From positions 1-33,054 of the IMG/VR virus record IMGVR_UViG_3300027985_000584: a stretch of 33,054 nt of DNA, one strand, 5' to 3'. The DNA is from a virus. Below, one piece after another: positions 6,333 to 14,226 of this stretch. The notes beneath the pieces are model-generated. The model made no database searches, was not told the DNA's origin, and saw nothing but the letters and a program-made list of their open reading frames with translations. Both the position numbers and the translations under genes were made by a program. The stretch's first letter is position 1. Each line of letters begins with the position of its first letter.

Positions 6333-6497
6333 ATGACATATGAAGACCTACCCGAAGGGATAAAACGGGATCTCACACCGGAGCAGTTCGCCAGGACGCC
6401 GGGAAAGGAAAGGTTGATTGAGGGGATGTTAACGCCGAACCTTGAAGATGATGAGTTTGACGTTAATGAGATGGGATATTGGAGCCGCAAACAATGA
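6333..6497 (+). CDS. 54-residue acidic hypothetical protein
   Basis: A short ORF from ATG 6333 to TGA 6495-6497, with GGGGGAT just upstream as SD and an ATGA overlap with the next gene. The sequence (starting MTYEDLPEGIKRDLTPEQFA) is acidic and contains a Pro-rich helix cap pattern LTPEQFARTPGKE, then an acidic segment (LEDDEFDVNEMGYW). It is fully conserved in frame between two overlapping neighbours, which supports it as real. Function unknown. Confidence 0.6.
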   Translation: MTYEDLPEGIKRDLTPEQFARTPGKERLIEGMLTPNLEDDEFDVNEMGYWSRKQ

Positions 6498-6886
6498 GCG
6501 TAATCCTTGAGCGCGCCGACAGCCTGACAAAAGTAGCAGACGGCCTCCAACTCGCAGCAGACATCACAAAGAAGCTCGAAAAATGCTACCCAGGCTACCT
6601 ATGGAGCGTTTTTCTGGACGAGGATGGCGGTATGGTACAGATCGTAAACGAAACGCTTCAGCACCCGATAATGTCGCGCCACAAATATGCCTACGAGCTT
6701 TATCTTGCGCGGATTCATGCCGACCCTGAGCTGAAGTGTATTATGAGAGCTGGTGGAGAGATCCTGGAGCGGGCAAATATGCACCGCGGCAAACCGTTCG
6801 ATGGGATACTTCCAACTCGTATTGATGGGATCTGCGATAACCATCAGCCCATTATTGGGTTGGACGGGCAACCTTTGGTTTTGTAA
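6494..6886 (+). CDS. Hypothetical protein between terminase and portal
   Basis: A 130-residue protein starting at ATG 6494, which overlaps the stop of the previous gene as ATGA. The frame extends 5 codons upstream to a TTG, but that lacks the coupling. N-terminal residues 1-40 are helical. The middle carries a W-S-V-F-x-D-E-D-G-G strand pair. The C-terminus contains a distinctive MHRGKPFDGILPTRIDGI segment that I associate with small proteins beside podovirus portal genes. It is probably structural or an assembly accessory, but without a known activity. Confidence 0.75.
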   Translation: MSVILERADSLTKVADGLQLAADITKKLEKCYPGYLWSVFLDEDGGMVQIVNETLQHPIMSRHKYAYELYLARIHADPELKCIMRAGGEILERANMHRGKPFDGILPTRIDGICDNHQPIIGLDGQPLVL

Positions 6887-6932
6887 TCGATACGGAAGCG
6901 CTGAACTGACCCAAAACGAGACCTGAAACAGA

Positions 6933-9140
6933 ATGGCCAAAGCTGATAACGAAAAATTCCTTCGACTCGCACGCGAAGCTTACAGCGCTTCCACGTCATT
7001 TATTGATTCGAACTACCGCAGGAAGTGGAACGATGCGTTTCGGCATTTTCAAAACAAACATCATTCAGGGTCTAAATACGGAACACAAAAGTATCGATAT
7101 CTTTCCAAAAGTTTTTGGCCGAAATCAAAAAGCGCAACTCAGCAATGTGTTGCATCCGCAATGAGGGCATTTTTTAGCAACCAAGATCTCGTTAGTGTTG
7201 ATGCGGAGGATATAAACAACCCCAAACAGGTGGCTTCGGCACTTATAAACAAGGAGCTGCTTGATTATCGACTGACAAAAACAATCCCGTGGTTTAAAAT
7301 TTGCCTTGCGGGTATTCAAAGCGCACACGTTTCTGGCGCTGTTGTGTCTTATCAGTACTGGTGCACTGAGACGATTGACGAGCTTGCCCCGGTGATTGAT
7401 GATGCGACCGGGTATCCATCTTTGGATGAGCGCGGCGAGCCGGTATTTAAAACTGTAAAAAGGGTTGTCAGGGATGAGCCTGTAATTGATCTTCGACCCA
7501 TTGAAAACATCCGGTTTTCTCCGGCCGCCGACTGGCTTGACCCAATCAACACAAGCCCGTATCTGATTGATATCTTGCCGATGTTCGTGATCGATATCGA
7601 AGCGAAGATGGGTGAGATTAACCAGAAGACAGGCGAGCCAAGGTGGACAAAATACGATAGGGGAGAGCTTGCGGCGGCGAATAAGCACACGTATGACTCA
7701 ACCGAGCAATCCCGTAACGGCGGGAATGAAGACCCGTATAATGCTGATAAGAGCAGCACTCTCGGCGCTTTTGACACGGTTTTCGTGCACCGTAATTTCA
7801 TGCGTCATGGGCGCAACGACTACGTATTTTACACCGTCGGAACTCAGTTGATGTTGACTGACCCGGTGCCGATTGAAGAGGTTTACTGGCACGGTGAGCG
7901 CCCGTACGCCATGGGATCTTTGTTGATTGAGGCGCACAAAACAATTCCAGACAGCCCAACGCACAACATATCGGAGCTACAAAAAGCTGTTAACGACATA
8001 TGTAATCAGAGAAGTGACAACGTTAAATATGTACTTCACAAGCGAAACTTCGTCCGCAGAGGGGCGCAGGTAGATATAAAAAGCATCGTTAGGAATGCAC
8101 CTGGATCTGTAACTCTCGTTAACGATATAGATAGAGATGTGCGGCAGCAGGAATTCAGCGATGTCACCGGTAGCTCATATCAAGAGCACGACCGCATAAA
8201 TATGGCAATTGACGATCTAACAGGAGCTTTTAGCGCTTCTTCGGTTGGAGGGAACCGCAATCTTGGTGAGACCGTCGGTGGTATGTCAATGCTGCGATCA
8301 GCAGGTAATGAGATAGCAGAGTTGATGATCCGCACCATTGCTGAAACATGGATAGAGGTATTGGTTCGGCAACTAATAAAGCTTTTGCAGAAATACGAAT
8401 CAAACGCCGTAATCCTGGCTATTGCAGCTCGGAAGGCTCAGGTGTACGAGCGGTTTGGGATTTCTGACACGATTGACACTCTGCTTGAGCAGGAGCTTAC
8501 AACCACCGTCAATATGGGCATGGATGCTACAGACCCAATAAGAAAGACTGAAAAGCTCCTGTATGCCATCGGTAAAGTAAACGAGATCATGATGAACCCG
8601 ACGCAGGGGTTGAACAAGCCGGAGATAATCAAGGAGATATTCGGTTCGCTCGGGTACAAGGACGGGGAAAGATTTTATAGCGGCCAGGAAGAGCCACCCC
8701 CCGAAGTCCAGCAGATGCAGCAGCAAATGCAAATGATGCAGCAGGCAATGCAGCAGATGCAGGCAGAGCTTCAGAATCGTGAAGCAGACAGGCAGGCCAA
8801 GATGGCGATGTCTGAGGCCGATAGGCAGTTCAGGGCCATGCAGCTACAGGCGCAGATGCAGGATAAAGAGCAAGAGCGTCAACTCAAGGCTGGACAGGGC
8901 GGAGCAGAGAGGGCGGCAGGCGCGGAAGACACCGAGAAAAAGATAGCGGCGGATCTCATCAAGACCAGATATGTCCAAGAAAACGAAAACAGGCGAACCG
9001 GAGCACAGATCCAGAGCGACTTAATCGACAACGCAATCAAGAGGGCACACGAGATTGAGATCCATTCACGACGCGAGAGAGAGCGCGGTGCAAATCCTGG
9101 CGGACGAGGCCAACGCGTTTTTGAGCAGCAATATCGGTAA
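6933..9140 (+). CDS. Portal protein (head-tail connector)
   Basis: A 735-residue protein whose size and position after terminase fit the P22-type portal. The N-terminal 100 residues are basic and aromatic-rich. Residues 100-460 form the mixed alpha/beta clip, stem and wing core, with portal-like segments such as PIENIRFSPAADWLDP and the long stem helices around GGMSMLRSAGNEIAELMIRTIAE. From about residue 585, after EEPPPEVQQ, runs a long Gln/Met-rich helix up to about 655, a likely coiled-coil barrel like that of P22 gp1. A hydrophilic tail follows. It forms the dodecameric ring through which TerL pumps DNA. Its end overlaps the next gene. Confidence 0.9.
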   Translation: MAKADNEKFLRLAREAYSASTSFIDSNYRRKWNDAFRHFQNKHHSGSKYGTQKYRYLSKSFWPKSKSATQQCVASAMRAFFSNQDLVSVDAEDINNPKQVASALINKELLDYRLTKTIPWFKICLAGIQSAHVSGAVVSYQYWCTETIDELAPVIDDATGYPSLDERGEPVFKTVKRVVRDEPVIDLRPIENIRFSPAADWLDPINTSPYLIDILPMFVIDIEAKMGEINQKTGEPRWTKYDRGELAAANKHTYDSTEQSRNGGNEDPYNADKSSTLGAFDTVFVHRNFMRHGRNDYVFYTVGTQLMLTDPVPIEEVYWHGERPYAMGSLLIEAHKTIPDSPTHNISELQKAVNDICNQRSDNVKYVLHKRNFVRRGAQVDIKSIVRNAPGSVTLVNDIDRDVRQQEFSDVTGSSYQEHDRINMAIDDLTGAFSASSVGGNRNLGETVGGMSMLRSAGNEIAELMIRTIAETWIEVLVRQLIKLLQKYESNAVILAIAARKAQVYERFGISDTIDTLLEQELTTTVNMGMDATDPIRKTEKLLYAIGKVNEIMMNPTQGLNKPEIIKEIFGSLGYKDGERFYSGQEEPPPEVQQMQQQMQMMQQAMQQMQAELQNREADRQAKMAMSEADRQFRAMQLQAQMQDKEQERQLKAGQGGAERAAGAEDTEKKIAADLIKTRYVQENENRRTGAQIQSDLIDNAIKRAHEIEIHSRRERERGANPGGRGQRVFEQQYR

Positions 9141-9363
9141 ATACATTGTATTGCGGTCTCAGGGAGAGTGCGAACGCGCAACCGATGATCTAATAGAATG
9201 CGACCCGAACGACGCCGATAAAATCCGCCGGCTACAGAACAAGATCTTGGTTTGCACCGAGGCGATAAATTGGATGCACGAGGCTATCCAGGAGGCTTTT
9301 AACGAGGGTTACGAGCAACATATATATGATGACCCAAGCGAAGGATATGGTGGCGCGGTATGA
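9088..9363 (+). CDS. Small acidic helical hypothetical protein
   Basis: The frame is open from a TTG at 9055, but the GTG at 9088, behind GAGAGAGAG, gives the better start and a 91-residue protein (start MQILADEANAFLSSNIGKY). It overlaps the portal end by 53 bases. It is helical and acidic: an N-terminal helix, a C-E-R-A-x-D-D-L-I-E-C pattern, a basic helix DKIRRLQNKILV and an acidic Tyr-rich end. Proteins of this layout next to phage portals are common but uncharacterised. It ends in an ATGA overlap with the next gene. Confidence 0.65.
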   Translation: MQILADEANAFLSSNIGKYIVLRSQGECERATDDLIECDPNDADKIRRLQNKILVCTEAINWMHEAIQEAFNEGYEQHIYDDPSEGYGGAV

Positions 9364-9575
9364 CACTCGACGAGTGCAAGAAAAAGATTGGCGATAAGAT
9401 AGAATGTTTGAAAGAGACGCGCTCTACCGGTAAGCACATTATAGAAGTCAACATGTCTCAGGGAGGAATAGGAAGCGTCACATTTTACACAGCATTCCCT
9501 GAGATTAATTGCAAGCGCAAGGCTATTTTCGCCGGTATTACTGGCAACCCGATGCTTTTGGAAAAGCAGTTATAA
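9360..9575 (+). CDS. 71-residue hypothetical protein
   Basis: ATG at 9360 overlaps the preceding stop (ATGA). The protein has a charged N-terminal helix (DECKKKIGDKIECLKETR), a central beta hairpin (HIIEVNMSQGGIGSVTFYT) and a short C-terminal tail. Three cysteines are spread without a metal-site pattern. It is the last gene before the strong terminator that splits packaging genes from scaffold and coat. No function was recognised. Confidence 0.65.
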   Translation: MTLDECKKKIGDKIECLKETRSTGKHIIEVNMSQGGIGSVTFYTAFPEINCKRKAIFAGITGNPMLLEKQL

Positions 9576-9620
9576 TATAATTTAAATAGGTTACCAACGA
9601 TCCCTCTCAAGAGGTTAATC

Positions 9621-9662
9621 AAGGCCCTTTAGGACTTAGTAGTCTTAGAGGGCCTTTTTTTA
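9621..9662 (+). terminator. Strong rho-independent terminator before the scaffold gene
   Basis: AAGGCCCT (9621-9628) pairs with AGGGCCTT (9649-9656). The stem continues inward, with minor mismatches, to GACT/AGTC around a TAGT loop. The right arm runs into a stretch of seven T residues. It lies between the small genes after the portal and the scaffold gene, with no convincing promoter after it, so it probably tunes the coat operon by partial termination or antitermination. Confidence 0.85.
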
Positions 9663-9675
9663 TTAGGAGAAACAC

Positions 9676-10824
9676 ATGGAAGGTTCAGCAGCAAACCATG
9701 GCGCTGACGAAATAAAAGGCACGGCAGACATCGAGTTAGCCGGTCCTGATGATGGCAAGGTAAACCACACCATTGACACCGACTCAGTTGTTGACGAGGC
9801 GAGGCTTGGACACCTTGAAGCAATCGCAAAACGCAACATGGAACAGGACGCAAAATATTTTAAAGATTTTGACGGTGAAAAAATCGTTGAATCAGAGACG
9901 CCTTCGGACGGCGATCAAAAAAAAGAAGATACGCCTGAAAAAGAAGAAGGAACCGCTAAGGCGGCAGAAGATCCCGTTGAAGAGTTCGTTACAATAAGGG
10001 TTGACGGGAAAGACCAGCAAGTTCCCTTGTCAAAGATAAAAGAAGCGGGGATACGATCTTACCAGATGGAATCAGCCGCTGATTGGAGGCTTGAAGAGGC
10101 CAAGAAAATACTAAAGGAAGCCAAAGAACACCAAAAGGCTTACTCAAGGCCGGAAGAGCCTGAGAAAGAAAAGCCTACCCTTAGCCCAACTGATGCGGCA
10201 CGGGCGGCATTAGAGGTGCATCGCAAAGCACTTGTAAACGCGCAGATACACGGGACACCAGAAGAGATGGAGATGGCTTTCGGTGCCTACGAGGCATCCC
10301 GTGAAGCCCTCGAAACTGCGCGTTTGAATGAGATTACCGGAGGAGGAAGCGTCAGCGAGGCCGTTGCACGAGAGCTACAGCGGCGTGAGCAAGAATCTGT
10401 AAAGGCGCGTAATAAGATTATCCTTGAAAAATTATCACAACCTGTGGAGTCGGGCGGATATAAAGACCTGCTCGATAACGAAGAGTTGAGGGAGTTTTTC
10501 ATAATCAGGGTGAACAAAGCGTTCGAGAATGGAAAGCCAAACGAGTACGAAACATACGCAGAAATAGGTAGCGGTATCAGAAAAATGCTCGGACTTTCCA
10601 ATGAAGAACAGCCTCCGGCAGAACAAAAGAAAAAAGTACCAATCGACCATGACAAACTTGAGGCCAGAATGGAACGAAAGCAGGCCGAAATTGACAATAT
10701 TAAAGTATCCGGCGGGACGCCCCATGGTAAAACGGGCGATAGTGATAAGCCCAAAGATATAAATGAAGTCCGTGCGAAAGCGATGGACTACATGTTCAAG
10801 TCCAGGGGCCAAGGCCGGTGGTAG
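9676..10824 (+). CDS. Scaffolding protein
   Basis: A 382-residue, very hydrophilic protein directly upstream of the coat gene, preceded by AGGAG. Residues 1-110 are acidic and disordered. Residues 110-125 hold a small strand motif (FVTIRVDGKDQQVPLSKI). The rest is mainly charged helix and coiled coil (130-235 and 260-330). The C-terminus is basic and short-helical (ending in DYMFKSRGQGRW), like coat-binding helix-turn-helix ends of phage scaffolds. Scaffold subunits direct coat assembly into a prohead and then leave. A run of eight A residues near 9917-9924 is a potential slippery site, but no alternative product is suggested. The identification rests on position and composition. Confidence 0.8.
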   Translation: MEGSAANHGADEIKGTADIELAGPDDGKVNHTIDTDSVVDEARLGHLEAIAKRNMEQDAKYFKDFDGEKIVESETPSDGDQKKEDTPEKEEGTAKAAEDPVEEFVTIRVDGKDQQVPLSKIKEAGIRSYQMESAADWRLEEAKKILKEAKEHQKAYSRPEEPEKEKPTLSPTDAARAALEVHRKALVNAQIHGTPEEMEMAFGAYEASREALETARLNEITGGGSVSEAVARELQRREQESVKARNKIILEKLSQPVESGGYKDLLDNEELREFFIIRVNKAFENGKPNEYETYAEIGSGIRKMLGLSNEEQPPAEQKKKVPIDHDKLEARMERKQAEIDNIKVSGGTPHGKTGDSDKPKDINEVRAKAMDYMFKSRGQGRW

Positions 10825-10835
10825 GAGAATAAACC

Positions 10836-11789
10836 ATGGCAGGTCAAGTGTGGGCCACCAATTCTCTTGGTGGCTATCTTCACAGCGAAAACCTTTCCAA
10901 GACTCTGCGCGAAGTTGTCGGGCCGGAGTGTAAATTCCGGCAATTTTGTGACATTAAAGACGCGTCGATGCATGGGCTTAGAAAGGGTAGTATATTTCAC
11001 TGGGATGTCTACGGAAACGTAGTAACACAGGGCGGTTATGTCGGTGAGACAACCCGCGCACCCGAAACAAACTTCAAAATTTATCAGGGAACATTAACGA
11101 TCCAGGAAGCAATCAACAGCGTCCCGTACTCCGGGATGCTCGACAGTGTTTCCATGTTCGAAATTTCCAACATCATCAAAAAAACATTGAAGAATGACGC
11201 GGCTAAATTTTTCGACATCCAGGTCGCGGGCCAGTTCGATGAAACTCCGCTCCGCGTGTATCCGTACAACGCAACCAGCACCACCGCCGTAACGCTTGCT
11301 ACCACCGGAACAGTTGGTGGTACTGCATCAGTGGCGTTTAATGTCGGCCACTGCCAGGCCATTGTTGACCTCATGAATGAGCGCAATATTCCGCCTTACC
11401 AGGGCGGAGACTACTTCGCGATTACATGGCCGTCAACAATCGCCACGTTCCGCAACACTTTGGAGTCGAAATACCAGTACACGCCCGAAGGCTTCAAGAT
11501 GATCAAATCGGGTGAGATCGGTAGATACCGTGAAACACGTTGGATTAAGCACACCCATTCCGGAATTGCAAAGGCCGGTACGACCTACACCGATTGGATC
11601 TACTTCTTTGGCGAGGACACGGTGTGTGAAGCCATCTGCGTTCCAGAGGAGATGCGGGCGAAGATACCCGATGACTATGGTCGTAGCAAGGGTGTGGCGT
11701 GGTACTTCCTTGGTGGCTATGGCTTGGCGCACACAAGCGGCATGGATGTTAATGACTGTCGAATCGTCAAGTGGGAAAGCTTGGCATAA
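10836..11789 (+). CDS. Major capsid protein (HK97-fold coat, N4-gp56/P22-coat-like)
   Basis: A 317-residue protein after the scaffold gene, with AGGAGA 7 bases before ATG. It starts with an N-arm (AGQVWATNSLGGYLHSENLS), then an LREVVGPECKFRQFCD helix and strand. A central region GTLTIQEAINSVPYSGMLDS resembles the spine-helix entry of coat proteins in the N4-gp56 group. The C-terminal domain contains DYGRSKGVAWYFLGGYGLAH and ends in a strand DCRIVKWES, also typical of that group. It forms the icosahedral shell. The following gene lies 15 bases away with the strongest SD in the window. Confidence 0.88.
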   Translation: MAGQVWATNSLGGYLHSENLSKTLREVVGPECKFRQFCDIKDASMHGLRKGSIFHWDVYGNVVTQGGYVGETTRAPETNFKIYQGTLTIQEAINSVPYSGMLDSVSMFEISNIIKKTLKNDAAKFFDIQVAGQFDETPLRVYPYNATSTTAVTLATTGTVGGTASVAFNVGHCQAIVDLMNERNIPPYQGGDYFAITWPSTIATFRNTLESKYQYTPEGFKMIKSGEIGRYRETRWIKHTHSGIAKAGTTYTDWIYFFGEDTVCEAICVPEEMRAKIPDDYGRSKGVAWYFLGGYGLAHTSGMDVNDCRIVKWESLA

Positions 11790-11804
11790 GAAAGGAGGTA
11801 GAAG

Positions 11805-12248
11805 ATGGGCGGTTTTTATTCTGATTCAAGATACGTGACAAGCAAAAATCTAAGCCTCCGGGGCATTGCCGTGCAGACTTCCGTGATTGCATCCGACACT
11901 GTGATTGAGCGCAGGACGCTGATGGAAGCGATAACCGTAAAAGATTGGAATGTTGTCGTTCGAAGCGGTGACGTTCTAACCGGTACCGCAGACTCCGCAA
12001 GCTGGAGGGTCGCAATCGGCAAGAGTGCCGCAGGAACCGGAGCAATCACCGGTATCGGGACAGCTAAACTTTCCGCCCTTTCTATCGGCGGGACATACAG
12101 CAATAACACCGTTGTTGACGGATCACTTACCGAAACAAACTTCTCTGCCGGTGACGATATCGTGTTCTATTACAAGGCCGGCACAGCGTTGCCCGCGGGA
12201 ACTGTCAGGCTCGACGCAGATGTTCTTTATGTTGAGCGTTACACTTAA
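11805..12248 (+). CDS. Candidate capsid decoration or minor head protein
   Basis: A 147-residue beta-rich protein translated from a consensus AAGGAGG (11791-11797), so probably highly expressed. It begins with a Tyr/Ser-rich segment, then alternating short strands with Gly, Ala, Thr and Ser. A C-terminal pattern DIVFYYKAGTALPAGTVRLD is followed by a final strand YVERYT. Position directly after the coat gene, small size and expected abundance fit an outer decoration (cement) or head-stabilising protein. I do not recognise a specific family, so the role is inferred from position and composition. Confidence 0.6.
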   Translation: MGGFYSDSRYVTSKNLSLRGIAVQTSVIASDTVIERRTLMEAITVKDWNVVVRSGDVLTGTADSASWRVAIGKSAAGTGAITGIGTAKLSALSIGGTYSNNTVVDGSLTETNFSAGDDIVFYYKAGTALPAGTVRLDADVLYVERYT

Positions 12249-12261
12249 AATTTAGGCCTTA

Positions 12262-12283
12262 TCCGGGGGAGAGATCCCCCGGA
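12262..12283 (+). promoter_or_regulatory. Perfect hairpin with GNRA (GAGA) loop in the mRNA leader of the glycosyltransferase gene
   Basis: TCCGGGGGA (12262-12270) and TCCCCCGGA (12275-12283) form a perfect 9-bp stem closed by the four-base loop GAGA, a GNRA tetraloop. No T run follows, so it is not a normal terminator. The ATG of the next gene lies 11 bases downstream and the SD (GGATAGAGG) begins right after the stem. The hairpin may protect the 5' end of a processed mRNA, pause RNA polymerase, or limit ribosome access, separating high coat expression from the enzymes downstream. Confidence 0.65.
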
Positions 12284-12293
12284 AGGATAGAGG

Positions 12294-13364
12294 ATGAAAC
12301 GAGCATATCTGGTACGGTGGGGCGCATACGGCGATCATATCCACATGTCAAACGTCATCAGGGCGTTACATGAAGATGGGTATGAGATCACCTTTGAGTA
12401 CAATTATAAAGGCGCTCAGATCCACAGTTACAACCCAAGGATATCGCGCCACATCGTTTTCGAACCTATGGCGGAAGAGAACGGTGGTAAATTAAACTAC
12501 AAGCTAGATGAGTACAAGAGGCTGAAGGACGAGTACGACATTTTTGTTAATTTCTCGTTTTCGCTCGAAGAAGCTCTTATTGAGCCTGAGCACAAGCCCT
12601 CGTATTTCTGGCCTTTGTGGAAGCGCCGGTTAAAGAATACCAACATATGTTTTTATGATCAGTCAATGATTTGGGCTGGCCTTACGGCAAAGAAGTACAT
12701 GGGGTTGACCGGAGATATATTTTTCAAGCGTGAAGAACACGAGCACGTTTTGAATCAGCTCCGGCCGTACGAAGACAAATTTATCGTCCTCCTGGCACTG
12801 CGCGGATCTACATATCAGAAACATCTAAGACATGTCGCCCGTGGAATATGCGACGAGTGGCTAAAAAGACACCCTGATAGTGTAATAATAACAACAGGAG
12901 ACAAAAGCTGCCAGGGTTGGGAATGGCCGTCTGCGCATGGCACCACTATAGCTCCCGAACGTGGACTTGGCGACGGTACGCACTCGCTCGTTCACAAGAG
13001 TGCACGGATGCCATTCAGGCAGGCGTTGAACATCGCAAAATATGCCGACCTTGTTATAACCCCAGAAACAGGACTTGGAATTGGAGCGGGAGCATTCGCA
13101 ACTCCTAAAATCATGCTGTTGACGACCTCAAACATTCTCAATATCGCCGGGAACGACCGCAACGATTACAGCCTACAATCAGAGGCATACTGCTCTCCGT
13201 GTGCCAGGGCAATCTACAATACCGACAACTGCCCGGTTGACGATTCAACGAAGCTCCCAATATGCATCATGTTCGACCGAGAGCGTGTTGTCAGGAGGAT
13301 GGAAGAGGTATTTTATAACAAGCACCAGCGTTATTGGGAGATCAAAGACGAGGGGGTGTATTGA
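12294..13364 (+). CDS. GT9-like glycosyltransferase (ADP-heptosyltransferase-like, GT-B fold)
   Basis: A 356-residue protein. The N-terminus, YLVRWGAYGDHIHMSNVIRAL, matches the first nucleotide-fold motif of ADP-heptose:LPS heptosyltransferases (VR-x-GA-x-GD followed by P-x-L-x-x-L). The C-terminal domain has ADLVITPETGLGIGAGAFATPKIML, corresponding to the donor-binding D-x-G-x-x-H-x-A-A-x-x-x-P-x-V region. Here Glu/Thr-Gly replaces the usual GPMH. Four cysteines near the end (C300, C303, C313, C324) recall the CSPC...C tail of some GT9 enzymes. Substrate is unknown: host lipopolysaccharide, capsule or a virion glycan. The stop overlaps the next start as TTGA, coupling it to the methyltransferase. 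Confidence 0.8.
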   Translation: MKRAYLVRWGAYGDHIHMSNVIRALHEDGYEITFEYNYKGAQIHSYNPRISRHIVFEPMAEENGGKLNYKLDEYKRLKDEYDIFVNFSFSLEEALIEPEHKPSYFWPLWKRRLKNTNICFYDQSMIWAGLTAKKYMGLTGDIFFKREEHEHVLNQLRPYEDKFIVLLALRGSTYQKHLRHVARGICDEWLKRHPDSVIITTGDKSCQGWEWPSAHGTTIAPERGLGDGTHSLVHKSARMPFRQALNIAKYADLVITPETGLGIGAGAFATPKIMLLTTSNILNIAGNDRNDYSLQSEAYCSPCARAIYNTDNCPVDDSTKLPICIMFDRERVVRRMEEVFYNKHQRYWEIKDEGVY

Positions 13365-14224
13365 AGCCACAGTATTTAATAAGCGGAGATGGACTAAACA
13401 CAATGCGAAGGTGTAGGCACGGATATTTCGTGTATAACCGCAATGATGCATTCATAGGTCAGTCTCTCGACTTCTACGGAGAGTACTCAGAGGGTGAGGT
13501 TGATTTATTCAGGCTGATATGCGGACGTGGAGATACGGTTATTGATGTCGGTGCTAACATTGGCGCGCTTACGGTCCCACTGTCTCACATTGTCGGTAAT
13601 TCCGGATATGTTGTAGCGATTGAGGCTCAGCGGGTTATCTTTCAAACTCTATGCGCTAACATCGCAGTGAACAGTATACAAAATACGCGTTGTATCGATA
13701 TCGGTGTTTCTGAAGAATGCGGTAGCGCGATTGTTAAACAGGTTGACTATCTTAAGGGCGGCAACTTCGGAGGTGTTAGCCTGTCTGAGTACAATGGGAC
13801 TGGAGAGATCAATGGGACTGGAGAGATATTAGAACTAGAAAGACTTGATATTATAATGACATGGACTGGATTCAAGCGGGTTGACCTTATCAAGATTGAC
13901 GTAGAGGGAATGGAATATAAAGTAATCTTAGGTGCGTTCGGAATCATAAGAGAGTTTAACCCTGTTCTTTACGTAGAGAACGACCGCATTGATAAATCAA
14001 CCGAACTGATAGAACTGATAAGGTCATTAGGATATCGCCTTTACTGGCACACTCCACCGCTATACAATCCCAACAACTATTACGGAGAGCGCATAAACAT
14101 CTACAAAAACATTGTATCCGTCAACATGCTGTGCCTGCCCGATGGATACGAAAACAAAAGGCTTGAAGGATTTGAAGGACTCACAGAGGTCGGTGATTCT
14201 GATAGCCATCCATTCAAGGAGTAG
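13361..14224 (+). CDS. FkbM-family SAM-dependent methyltransferase
   Basis: A 287-residue protein when started at TTG 13361, which overlaps the previous stop (TTGA) behind GAGGGGGTG. An ATG at 13403 is an alternative. Motif I is DTVIDVGANIGALTVPLS at residues 58-74, with the acidic motif II residue E88 in VVAIEAQ. RVDLIKIDVEGMEYKVILGA at 173-192 is the signature of FkbM-type methyltransferases, which O-methylate sugars, polyketides or glycopeptides. The product and the GT genes probably act on one glycan. Residues 145-156 hold a perfect 6-residue tandem duplication (NGTGEI twice) in a surface loop. The C-terminal 100 residues include an aromatic stretch (LYWHTPPLYNPNNYYGERIN). Confidence 0.85.
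   Translation: MKPQYLISGDGLNTMRRCRHGYFVYNRNDAFIGQSLDFYGEYSEGEVDLFRLICGRGDTVIDVGANIGALTVPLSHIVGNSGYVVAIEAQRVIFQTLCANIAVNSIQNTRCIDIGVSEECGSAIVKQVDYLKGGNFGGVSLSEYNGTGEINGTGEILELERLDIIMTWTGFKRVDLIKIDVEGMEYKVILGAFGIIREFNPVLYVENDRIDKSTELIELIRSLGYRLYWHTPPLYNPNNYYGERINIYKNIVSVNMLCLPDGYENKRLEGFEGLTEVGDSDSHPFKE
13793..13828 (+). repeat. 18-bp tandem duplication in the methyltransferase gene
   Basis: AATGGGACTGGAGAGATC is followed directly by the same sequence with only the last base changed, giving NGTGEI twice in the protein. The copies are identical over 17 of 18 bases, which indicates a recent, in-frame duplication or a unit under length variation. Confidence 0.9.
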
Positions 14225-14226
14225 GT

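Noticed and set aside
7125-7688. Leftward 187-codon open frame inside the portal gene
   Set aside because: It is a shadow of the portal coding sequence, without SD or recognisable domain.
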